A DNA stretch of 64,000 nt from contig JAYEGL010000013.1 in assembly GCA_034659015.1 (NCBI GenBank), positions 124,001 to 188,000 of the forward strand. The letters run 5' to 3'. Made by a program: the position numbers and the translations under genes. Below the pieces are notes generated by a model. The model was not told where the DNA came from. It saw nothing but the letters and a program-made list of their open reading frames with translations, and ran no database searches. This stretch comes from Maricaulis sp034659015 (lineage in GTDB: Bacteria > Pseudomonadota > Alphaproteobacteria > Caulobacterales > Maricaulaceae). This document shows, piece after piece, positions 7,425-14,759 of the stretch. The first letter of the stretch is position 1. Every line of letters begins with the position of its first letter.

Positions 7425-8762
7425 ATGAGAACCGACACGATCCTGAAATACGCCGGCGACCGGATACCGCGCTATACCAGCTATCCGACGGCGCCCCATT
7501 TCACGCCCGAGATCGGCGCGGCGAGCTTTGCGCGCTGGCTGGGCGAGCTCGATCCGGCCGAGCCGGTCTCGCTCTATCTGCACATCCCCTTCTGCCGGAC
7601 CATGTGCTGGTATTGCGGCTGTCACACCAAGGCGACCCGCCGTCTCGACCCGGTCGAGGCCTATGCCGAGGTCCTGCTCAAGGAGATCGACACGGTCGCC
7701 AACCGCACGCCCGGCCGGATGAAGGTCAGCCATATCCACTGGGGCGGCGGCAGTCCGACCTATCTGCCGGCTCCGCGGTTTGCGGCGCTGATGGACCGGT
7801 TGCGGCACCGTTTCGACGTGCTCGACGAGGCCGAGATCGCCGTCGAGGTGGATCCGCGCATCTTCTCGCCCGACATGGCGGCGGCCTTTTCCGAAACCGG
7901 GGTCAATCGCGCCAGCCTGGGCGTCCAGACCTTCGATGCGGACGTTCAGCGAGCCGTCAATCGCGTGCAGGACCGCGACTGCATCGAGACCTGCGTCAGC
8001 CTGCTGCGCACGGCCGGCGTCGCGGGGGTGAATTTCGACCTGCTCTACGGCCTGCCGCTGCAGACGGTCGAGAACTGCATCGCGAGCGCGCAAACGGCGC
8101 TGGACTTCGCACCGGACCGGTTTTCGGTGTTCGGCTATGCCCATGTGCCGCACATGAAGCCGCATCAGAAGATGATCCGGGATGACGATCTGCCCGGACC
8201 GGCCGAACGCCTGGCCCAGGCCGACGGCATCGCCGACACCCTCACGCGCGGCGGGCATGTCCAGATCGGTCTGGATCATTTCGCCCGTCACGACGATCCT
8301 ATGGCCGTCGCACTGGCAAACGGCACGCTGCACCGCAATTTCCAGGGCTACACGACCGATGCCGCCGCGGCGATCATCGGCATGGGCGCCTCCGCGATCA
8401 GCTGGATGCCGCAGGGCTATATCCAGAACACGCCGCACAATCATGAATGGGAACGGCGCGTGGAAGCGGGCGATCTGCCCGTGGCGCGCGGCTACCGCCT
8501 CACAAGGGACGACCGGGTGCGGCGCGAGATCATCGAACAGCTGATGTGCCACCTGGCCGTCGACGCGCCGGCGCTGGCGGCCCGGTCCGGACACCGTCTG
8601 GACCTGCCGGACCTCACCGAGTTCGAACGCGCCGGCATTGTCTCGCGGGACGGATCGCGGGTCGCGATAAAGCCGGAATTCCGGCCGCTGGTGCGCAGCG
8701 TCGCGGCGGCCTTCGACGCCTACCTCCCCGACTCGACAGCCCGCCACGCCGTGGCCGTCTGA
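7425..8762 (+). CDS. hemN: oxygen-independent coproporphyrinogen III dehydrogenase (radical SAM)
   Basis: HemN decarboxylates and oxidises coproporphyrinogen III to protoporphyrinogen IX without oxygen, supplying haem under anaerobiosis. The 445-residue protein has the radical-SAM cluster Cys57, Cys61, Cys64 (CRTMCWYCGC), the GGGSPTYL glycine motif, GVQTFD, and the HemN C-terminal region with GYTT and GMGASAIS. The start ATG at 7425 has no Shine-Dalgarno sequence, and the activator box spacing suggests transcription starts at the ATG itself. Haem supply matches the haem-requiring NO reductase and NnrS that follow. Confidence 0.95.
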   Translation: MRTDTILKYAGDRIPRYTSYPTAPHFTPEIGAASFARWLGELDPAEPVSLYLHIPFCRTMCWYCGCHTKATRRLDPVEAYAEVLLKEIDTVANRTPGRMKVSHIHWGGGSPTYLPAPRFAALMDRLRHRFDVLDEAEIAVEVDPRIFSPDMAAAFSETGVNRASLGVQTFDADVQRAVNRVQDRDCIETCVSLLRTAGVAGVNFDLLYGLPLQTVENCIASAQTALDFAPDRFSVFGYAHVPHMKPHQKMIRDDDLPGPAERLAQADGIADTLTRGGHVQIGLDHFARHDDPMAVALANGTLHRNFQGYTTDAAAAIIGMGASAISWMPQGYIQNTPHNHEWERRVEAGDLPVARGYRLTRDDRVRREIIEQLMCHLAVDAPALAARSGHRLDLPDLTEFERAGIVSRDGSRVAIKPEFRPLVRSVAAAFDAYLPDSTARHAVAV

Positions 8763-8782
8763 CGACCGACATTCGGGACAAT

Positions 8783-8796
8783 TGCGCAAGCGCAAA
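8783..8796 (+). promoter_or_regulatory. perfect Fnr/Dnr-type box before norB
   Basis: TTGCG-CAAG-CGCAA followed by ATCG. It predicts a transcription start near 8831, with TATTCC at 8818-8823 as a -10 element, and a leader of about 56 nt to the norB ATG. Confidence 0.8.
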
Positions 8797-8886
8797 TCGC
8801 CGACCCCTCGGGTCGACTATTCCGCAATCATCATCGCTCCCGGCAGGCGGGAGCGCGGCCATACGCTCAAGCCGAGGGAGAAAACC

Positions 8887-11169
8887 ATGCAGGAGCGCTC
8901 CATGAGAAAGATGTGGGCGGTCCTGGCGTTGATACTGATCGTGTCGTTCAGCTGGCTTGGCCTGCTGGGCAACGAGATCCACCGCCAGGCCCCGCCCGTC
9001 CCGTCCGCCGTCGTCACCCGGTCGGGCGAAACCGTTTACACCCGGGACGACATCCAGACCGGCCGCCAGGTCTATCAATCGATGGGCGGCCAGCAGGTCG
9101 GGTCGATCTGGGGCCATGGCGGTTATCTCGCACCGGACTGGTCGGCCGACTGGCTGCACCGGGAATCCCTCATCATCCTGGATGGCTGGGCCGAAGCCGA
9201 GTACGGCCGGACCTATGGCGCGCTTGCTGAGGAAGACCAGGCACGTCTGCAGACGCGCCTGCAAGCCGCGCAGCGCGAAAACACCTACGACCCGACAACC
9301 GGCCACATCACGATCAGCGACGACCGCGCTGCGGCGATCGCCGCGGTATCGCGCCACTATGTCGACCTGTTCGGTGATGCACACGCGCTGGAAGCCCTGC
9401 GCGAGGACTACGCAATCGCCAACAACGCGATCCCGGACCAAGCCCGGCGCGAGGCCATGACGGCCTTCTTCTTCTGGGCGGCCTGGGCAACCACGACACA
9501 GCGTCCGGACGAAGAGGTGACCTACACCAACAACTGGCCGCACGAACCGCTGGTAGGCAATGCGCCGTCCGGCCCGAACATCATGTGGTCCATCGCCTCG
9601 GTCATCCTGTTGATCGCGGGCATCGCCGCGCTGGTCTGGTGGCATGCCGGACGCAAGGAGGAAGAGGCGCCGGTCCCGCCGAAGGAAGACCCGTTCACGG
9701 GCCTCAAGCCGACGGCTTCGATGAAAGCGACCCGGAAGTATTTCTGGACCGTGATCGCGCTTTTCCTGGGGCAGATCTTCCTGGGCGCCGTCACGGCGCA
9801 CTATGCGGTGGAAGGCCATGACTTCTACGGCATTCCGATCTCCGACATCATCCCCTACGCGGTCACCCGCACCTGGCACACCCAGCTGGCGATCTTCTGG
9901 ATCGCGACGGCCTGGCTGGCCACCGGCCTCTATCTGGCGCCGGTGCTGGGCGGCAAGGAGCCGAAATTCCAGGCGCTGGGCGTCAACGTGCTCTATGTCG
10001 CGCTGCTTGTCGTCGTGCTCGGCTCGATGGCCGGCGAATGGCTCGGCGTGCAGCAGGCCTTCGATCTGGACATGAATTTCTGGTTCGGACACCAGGGCTG
10101 GGAATATGTCGATCTGGGCCGCTTCTGGCAGCTGCTGCTGTTCGCGGGTCTGATGATCTGGCTCGGCCTGGTCGGCCGCGCCCTCTGGCCGGCCCTGAAA
10201 CAGCCCGGCGAGGGCCGCCCCCTGACGGTGATCCTCTTCCTGTCGACCATCGCCATCGGCCTGTTCTACGGCGCCGGCCTGACCTGGGGTCAGCACACGC
10301 ACCTGTCGATGATCGAATACTGGCGCTGGTGGGTCGTCCACCTGTGGGTGGAAGGCTTCTTCGAGGTCTTCGCGACCGCGGCGATCGCCCTCCTGCTGGT
10401 CAAGCTGGGTCTCGTGCGCGCCCGCACCGCCAATCACGGCGTGCTGTTCGCCACGATCATCTTCCTGACCGGCGGCGTGCTGGGCACGCTCCACCACCTC
10501 TACTTCGCCGGTGCGACCACATCGGTCATCGCCGTGGGTGCCGTCTTCTCGGCGCTGGAAGTCGTGCCGCTGGCCCTGATCGGTCACGAGGCACTGGAGA
10601 ACTACCGCATGACGAAGGCTGCCAAGTGGGTCCAGACCTATAAATGGCCGCTCTACTTCTTCGTCGGCGTGTGCTTCTGGAACCTGGTGGGCGCCGGCCT
10701 GCTCGGCTTCCTGATCAATCCGCCGATCTCGCTCTACTACGTGCAGGGTCTCAACCTGACCGCCACGCACGGCCACGCCGCCCTGTTCGGCGTATACGGC
10801 CTGCTGGGCATCGGTCTGATGCTGTTCTGCTTCCGCGGCCTGTTCGCGAAGTCGGCCTGGTCGGACAAGATGCTCGCCTGGTCCTTCTGGCTGCTCAATG
10901 GCGGCCTGGCGATGATGGTCTTCATGAGCCTCTTCCCCGTCGGGGTTCTGCAGGCCCATGCCTCGATCACCGAAGGGCTCTGGTATGCCCGCTCGGCCGA
11001 GTTCCTGCAGCAGGAGATCATCCACTTCCTGGTCTGGATGCGGGTGCCCGGAGACATCGTCTTCAGCGCCGGCGCCTTCGTCCTGGCGGCCTTTGCGGCC
11101 CGCCTGGTCTGGGCCGGCTTCCGGGGACAGCGGGCAGAACCCGCGCCGGTGGCGACACCGGCGGAATAA
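8887..11169 (+). CDS. norB: quinol-dependent nitric oxide reductase (qNor/NorZ)
   Basis: This inner-membrane enzyme reduces two NO to N2O with electrons from quinol. The 760-residue length, with an N-terminal extension carrying the periplasmic SIWGHGGYLAPDWSADW region, marks the fused quinol type rather than cytochrome-c NorBC. Conserved histidines for haem b, haem b3 and FeB are in TWHTQLAIFWIA, VVHLWVEGFFEVF, LHHLYF and THGHAALFG, with glutamates near the non-haem iron. I count about 14 membrane helices. I chose the ATG at 8887 (GAGGGAG site 8 bp upstream); an upstream frame to 8782 would run over the activator box. Confidence 0.95.
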   Translation: MQERSMRKMWAVLALILIVSFSWLGLLGNEIHRQAPPVPSAVVTRSGETVYTRDDIQTGRQVYQSMGGQQVGSIWGHGGYLAPDWSADWLHRESLIILDGWAEAEYGRTYGALAEEDQARLQTRLQAAQRENTYDPTTGHITISDDRAAAIAAVSRHYVDLFGDAHALEALREDYAIANNAIPDQARREAMTAFFFWAAWATTTQRPDEEVTYTNNWPHEPLVGNAPSGPNIMWSIASVILLIAGIAALVWWHAGRKEEEAPVPPKEDPFTGLKPTASMKATRKYFWTVIALFLGQIFLGAVTAHYAVEGHDFYGIPISDIIPYAVTRTWHTQLAIFWIATAWLATGLYLAPVLGGKEPKFQALGVNVLYVALLVVVLGSMAGEWLGVQQAFDLDMNFWFGHQGWEYVDLGRFWQLLLFAGLMIWLGLVGRALWPALKQPGEGRPLTVILFLSTIAIGLFYGAGLTWGQHTHLSMIEYWRWWVVHLWVEGFFEVFATAAIALLLVKLGLVRARTANHGVLFATIIFLTGGVLGTLHHLYFAGATTSVIAVGAVFSALEVVPLALIGHEALENYRMTKAAKWVQTYKWPLYFFVGVCFWNLVGAGLLGFLINPPISLYYVQGLNLTATHGHAALFGVYGLLGIGLMLFCFRGLFAKSAWSDKMLAWSFWLLNGGLAMMVFMSLFPVGVLQAHASITEGLWYARSAEFLQQEIIHFLVWMRVPGDIVFSAGAFVLAAFAARLVWAGFRGQRAEPAPVATPAE

Positions 11170-11182
11170 CCGGCCAGCCGGC

Positions 11183-11212
11183 TGCCGGGACCGCGCCCCA
11201 GGGGTCCCGGCA
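11183..11212 (+). terminator. hairpin just after norB
   Basis: A 10-bp perfect stem, TGCCGGGACC paired with GGTCCCGGCA, about 14 bp past the norB stop. It has no T-run; it may stabilise the 3' end upstream of the true terminator. Confidence 0.4.
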
Positions 11213-11217
11213 GATCT

Positions 11218-11262
11218 GCCCGCTCCCGGCCTCTTCCTCTCGCCGGGGGCGGGCGCTTTTTT
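11218..11262 (+). terminator. Rho-independent terminator of norB
   Basis: A 13-nt stem (GCCCGCTCCCGGC paired with GCCGGGGGCGGGC, one mismatch) followed closely by TTTTTT. It separates norB from the nnrS promoter. Confidence 0.85.
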
Positions 11263-11321
11263 GCGTCCGCCCGTCCGATGTCCGCCGACCGTGTACGCAG
11301 AAGCCTGCCGATCCATCGCGT

Positions 11322-11335
11322 TTGCGCTGACGCAA
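11322..11335 (+). promoter_or_regulatory. perfect Fnr/Dnr-type box before nnrS
   Basis: TTGCG-CTGA-CGCAA followed by ATCG, about 106 bp before the nnrS start codon. The predicted transcription start is near 11370, leaving a leader of about 70 nt. Confidence 0.75.
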
Positions 11336-11440
11336 ATCGGCACCCCGCCCTTCGTGCTTCAAGCGTAGACAATCCCGGGCCGCAAGCTCCGGCCCTGATG
11401 GCCGGGCTCGGCGCCCGGTTGCAAGACGTCGAGGTCCGCC

Positions 11441-12673
11441 GTGTCCAGAATTGACAAATCCGCCCTCCGCCGCGCCATGCCCGAGGACCCGGTCCGCGCG
11501 CGCCGGGACTATGCCGGCCCGGCCCTGTTCAGCTTCGGCTTCCGGCCCTTCTTCCTGTTCGGCGCGATCTGGGCGGCCGTGTCGGCACCGCTATGGATCT
11601 GGAGCTATCTCACAGGCCGGGCGATGATCGGCGCGGCGCCGGCGCTGGACTGGCATATTCATGAAATGCTCTTCGGCTTCATCGGCGCCGTCGTGGCCGG
11701 ATTCCTGCTCACGGCCGTGCCGAACTGGACCGGACGCATGCCCGTTCGCGGCCTGCCCCTGATGACGCTGTTCGGCCTGTGGGCTGCCGGGCGCGCCGCC
11801 ATGCTGGCCTACGGGGCGCTGGGCCCGGTCGCCGCGGTGATCGACAGCACGTTCCTCGTCGTGCTGGCGGCCGTCCTGCTGCGCGAAGTGATCACCGGCG
11901 GCAATCTGCGCAACCTGCCGGTCTGCATCCTCTCCGCCCTGTTCGCCCTGGCCAATGCCGGTTTCCATATCGCCATGATCACCGGAACCGGCTGGCGACC
12001 GGCACAGACCGTCGCGATTGCAGCGGTCACCCTGATGATTGCCCTGATCGGCGGCCGGATCGTACCCAGCTTCACGCGCAACTGGCTCGTCCAGAGCGGC
12101 CGCGGCGACAGCCTGCCGGCCCCCGCCGACCGTTTCGACGGCGCCACGCTGGTCTTCGCGGGCGGCGCCCTGCTGGCCTGGATCCTGGCGCCGCAGGGCT
12201 GGTTTTCCGGCGCATTGATGGTGGTTGCGGGCGGCTTGCACGCCATCCGCCTGGCACGCTGGAAAGGCTGGAGAACCGGCGCCGAACCGCTCGTCCTGAT
12301 CCTGCATGCCGGCTATGCCTGGGTGCCGCTCGCCCTGACCCTGATGGGGCTCGCCGCCCTGGCCCCCGGCATCGTCCCGGCCACCGCCGCGCTGCATGCC
12401 CTGACGGCCGGCGCGATGGGCACGATGACACTGGCCGTGATGACCCGCGCCAGCCTCGGCCACACCGGCCGCGAACGCACGGCGGATATCTGGACGAGCC
12501 TGGTCTATGTCCTGGTCATCACCGGGGCCCTGGCCCGGGTTTTTGCGCCGCTTGTGGCCGGCGACCTTCAATACCCGCTCATGGGTGTCGCCGCCGCCCT
12601 GTGGAGCGGCGCCTTCGGCCTGTTTGCGGTGCGCTACGGCCCGATGCTGACCACGGCGCGGCGATCGTCATGA
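11441..12673 (+). CDS. nnrS: NnrS family haem-copper membrane protein
   Basis: NnrS proteins are 12-helix haem- and copper-containing membrane proteins linked to protection against NO and nitrosated iron complexes. The 410-residue sequence has the family features FSFGFRPFFL near the start, WHIHEMLFGF, AVPNWTG, GGRIVPSFTRNWL and MTRASLGHTGR, with the expected series of hydrophobic helices. The start is a GTG at 11441 with GAGG upstream. It has its own Dnr-type box. Its end overlaps the convergent moeA stop region by 6 bp. Confidence 0.93.
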   Translation: MSRIDKSALRRAMPEDPVRARRDYAGPALFSFGFRPFFLFGAIWAAVSAPLWIWSYLTGRAMIGAAPALDWHIHEMLFGFIGAVVAGFLLTAVPNWTGRMPVRGLPLMTLFGLWAAGRAAMLAYGALGPVAAVIDSTFLVVLAAVLLREVITGGNLRNLPVCILSALFALANAGFHIAMITGTGWRPAQTVAIAAVTLMIALIGGRIVPSFTRNWLVQSGRGDSLPAPADRFDGATLVFAGGALLAWILAPQGWFSGALMVVAGGLHAIRLARWKGWRTGAEPLVLILHAGYAWVPLALTLMGLAALAPGIVPATAALHALTAGAMGTMTLAVMTRASLGHTGRERTADIWTSLVYVLVITGALARVFAPLVAGDLQYPLMGVAAALWSGAFGLFAVRYGPMLTTARRSS

Positions 12674-13855
12674 CGTGGCCAGGCGAAGGATGTCGGTCAC
12701 CGCTCCGGGATCAAGGGCCGGCGCATCTGCCGGCCGGCGAATGAGGCAGTCGGCCCGAACCAGCGCGGACAGGGCCGAGGAGTCCTGATTGTCCAGCGGC
12801 GCCACGTCGCCGTGCTCATCACACCGGGCCCGCAGGAAGCCCTCCCGGTGACCGTTCTCCGGCAAGGCGCCCGCCAGCCGGGCCTGTTCATAGACCGGGG
12901 CATCGGACCGGCCTTCCAGCCGCGCCACCGCAGGCCGCAGCAGGAGTTGTGCAATGACCAGTGCCGAGACCGGATTTCCCGGCAGCCCCAGATAGGGCAC
13001 GTCGCCGAGCCGTCCGAACCAGGTCGGCTTGCCCGGCTTCACGGCGACCTTGTCGAACACCAGGTCTCCGCCATCGCTGGCAAAGACCTGCCTGAGATGA
13101 TCGTGATCGCCCACCGAAGCGCCGCCGATCGTCACCACGAGGTCGAGCCCCGCCCCGGCGGCGAGCCGCGCCCGCACATCGTCGGCCCGGTCCCGGGCAA
13201 TGCCCAGATAGACCGGTTCCGCGCGCCAGGTCCGCAATGCCTCGACGACGCCCTTCGACACCGAATTGACGATCTGGGACGGGCCGGCCGGTTCGCCGGG
13301 TTCCACGAGCTCGTCGCCGGTGGCCAGGACGCCGATCTTCGGGCGCCGATGAACGCTCAGCGCCGTGAGACCCGCACCCGCCGCCAGCGCGACCGCTTCC
13401 GGGCTCACCCTCGCCCCGGCTGGCAGAAGGATGTCCGACTCGAAGAAGTCGATACCGGCCGGCCGGATATTGGCCGCCGGCCGCGCCGTGTCATCGAGCA
13501 CGACATCGCTCCCCTCGCGCGTGGCACGCTCCTGCATCACGACCTGGTCGGCCCCGTCCGGAACGGGCGCTCCGGTGGAGATGCGGACGGCCATGCCCGG
13601 CTCGACCGTGCCGGAGAAGGCGTGGCCTGCCGCAGACTCACCCGCGAGCCGGAAACGGGCCGGCGCCTCTGCCAGATCGGCCGAGCGGACGGCATACCCG
13701 TCCATGGCCGAGCTGGAAAAAGGCGGTTGCGTGCGCTGCGCGACCATCGGGTCGGCGAGAATGCAGCCGGATGCCTCGGCCAGGCAAAGCGCGATACCGT
13801 CCGTCGGCTTGAGATGTTCGAGCAGGCGCCGCCGCGCCTCATCCAGAGAAATCAT
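12668..13855 (-). CDS. moeA: molybdopterin molybdenumtransferase MoeA
   Basis: MoeA inserts molybdate into adenylylated molybdopterin to finish the molybdenum cofactor. The 395-residue protein has the family hallmarks: PPFSSSAMDGYAVR, ISTGAPVPDGADQVVMQE, the MoCF-domain segments GVLATGDELVEPGEP, TIGGASVGDHDHL and KVAVKPGKPTWF, then GLPGNPVSALV. The start is the ATG at 13853-13855. MoaB is 41 bp upstream on the same strand, so the two form a cofactor operon. Its place in the island suggests it serves a nitrate reductase encoded elsewhere; no Mo enzyme is in the window. Confidence 0.95.
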   Translation of the reverse strand: MISLDEARRRLLEHLKPTDGIALCLAEASGCILADPMVAQRTQPPFSSSAMDGYAVRSADLAEAPARFRLAGESAAGHAFSGTVEPGMAVRISTGAPVPDGADQVVMQERATREGSDVVLDDTARPAANIRPAGIDFFESDILLPAGARVSPEAVALAAGAGLTALSVHRRPKIGVLATGDELVEPGEPAGPSQIVNSVSKGVVEALRTWRAEPVYLGIARDRADDVRARLAAGAGLDLVVTIGGASVGDHDHLRQVFASDGGDLVFDKVAVKPGKPTWFGRLGDVPYLGLPGNPVSALVIAQLLLRPAVARLEGRSDAPVYEQARLAGALPENGHREGFLRARCDEHGDVAPLDNQDSSALSALVRADCLIRRPADAPALDPGAVTDILRLATS

Positions 13856-13896
13856 CGTATCGCCCTTTGCTCAAACACACGACTGACCGCAAGCCC

Positions 13897-14412
13897 CTAG
13901 CGCTCGGTAAGGCGCGGAATGAGTTCGACGAGATTGCACGGCCGGTGCGTGCGGTCGAATTCGATCCGGAGCACTTCGTTCCAGGCGTCGCGGCAACCGC
14001 CGCTCGACCCCGGAACGGCAAATAGATAGGTCCCGCCGGCTATGCCGGCGGTGGCCCGGGACTGGATCGTCGAGACACCGACCGAGGCAAAGCTCACCTG
14101 GTGGAACACGGCGGAAAATCCGTCCATTTCCTTTTCATAGACCCCGCGAAACGCCTCCGGCGTGACATCGCGGCCCGTCAGTCCGGTTCCGCCGGTCGCG
14201 ATCACGGCGTTAATGTCCGGATCCGCGATCCACGCGCGCAGCCTGTTCCGGATCGCGTCCACATCGTCCGGAACGATCGCATGATCGACGACACGGTGCC
14301 CGTCCGCCGCGATGGCCTCCCGGAGCCATGGGCCGGTCTTGTCGGTCTTCGTGTCTCGCGTATCGGAGACCGTCATTACGGCAAACCCCACTTGGGCAGG
14401 GATGTCGGTCAT
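13897..14412 (-). CDS. moaB: molybdopterin adenylyltransferase-type protein MoaB
   Basis: A single MoCF-domain protein of 171 residues that adenylylates molybdopterin or is its close relative. Motifs: VMTVSDTRD near the N-terminus, VIATGGTGLTGRDVTPEA, and AVPGSSGGCRDAWNEVL. The ATG at 14412 (MTDIPAQVGF) has GAGGAA 8 bp upstream, so the longer frame to 14460 is not needed. It is the first gene of the moaB-moeA pair. Confidence 0.93.
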   Translation of the reverse strand: MTDIPAQVGFAVMTVSDTRDTKTDKTGPWLREAIAADGHRVVDHAIVPDDVDAIRNRLRAWIADPDINAVIATGGTGLTGRDVTPEAFRGVYEKEMDGFSAVFHQVSFASVGVSTIQSRATAGIAGGTYLFAVPGSSGGCRDAWNEVLRIEFDRTHRPCNLVELIPRLTER

Positions 14413-14759
14413 GGGCCTGTTCCTCTTTTCCAGTCGCGGGCGAGACGCATCATGGTCCATGGCCCTCGGTTCGATCCAGCGCTCGCCGTCCGCCGTGTAC
14501 GCCTTTTTTTCACACCGGTGCCTGTGTCTTCACGACGTCGTTCATGAATTCCGCAGTCTCCAGCGCCGCCCTCACAAACACGACCGGATCGGCGAGCCGG
14601 TCGGAACGGCATCCCGCTGACTTGCGCCAGTGCAAATCGGCCATTGCGAACCGGTGCAATCTGGGTGTCCGGATTCGCACCGCAAGGGGCTGTCATTCTT
14701 GCGATGCGGTGGGCTGGCGCCTCCGGACCGGCTACCGACCAGACTGATTGGGGATATTC
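14413..14759. other. divergent intergenic region between moaB and nrdJ
   Basis: This 347-bp region holds the promoter of moaB to the left and of nrdJ to the right. The only element I can support is the Fnr/Dnr-type box at 14622-14635. I looked for a cobalamin riboswitch (B12-box-like sequence) because NrdJ needs B12, and did not find one. No convincing small gene is visible. Confidence 0.5.
14622..14635 (+). promoter_or_regulatory. Fnr/Dnr-type box before nrdJ
   Basis: TTGCG-CCAG-TGCAA followed by ATCG, 125 bp before the nrdJ ATG. One base differs from the perfect palindrome. The predicted transcription start is near 14670. Confidence 0.7.

Noticed and set aside
6606..8762. 718-codon plus-strand frame that includes hemN
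   Set aside because: Only the part from 7425 is HemN; the upstream half is antisense to the dnr-like gene and crosses the activator box.
8614..11343. Very long minus-strand open frame (909 codons) across norB
   Set aside because: Antisense to a well-supported NO reductase; the translation is Gln/Arg/Gly/Asp-rich low-complexity, typical of a shadow frame.
14413..14759. Possible cobalamin riboswitch upstream of nrdJ
   Set aside because: No B12-box-like consensus or supporting stems seen; the Fnr/Dnr-type box gives a simpler control element.
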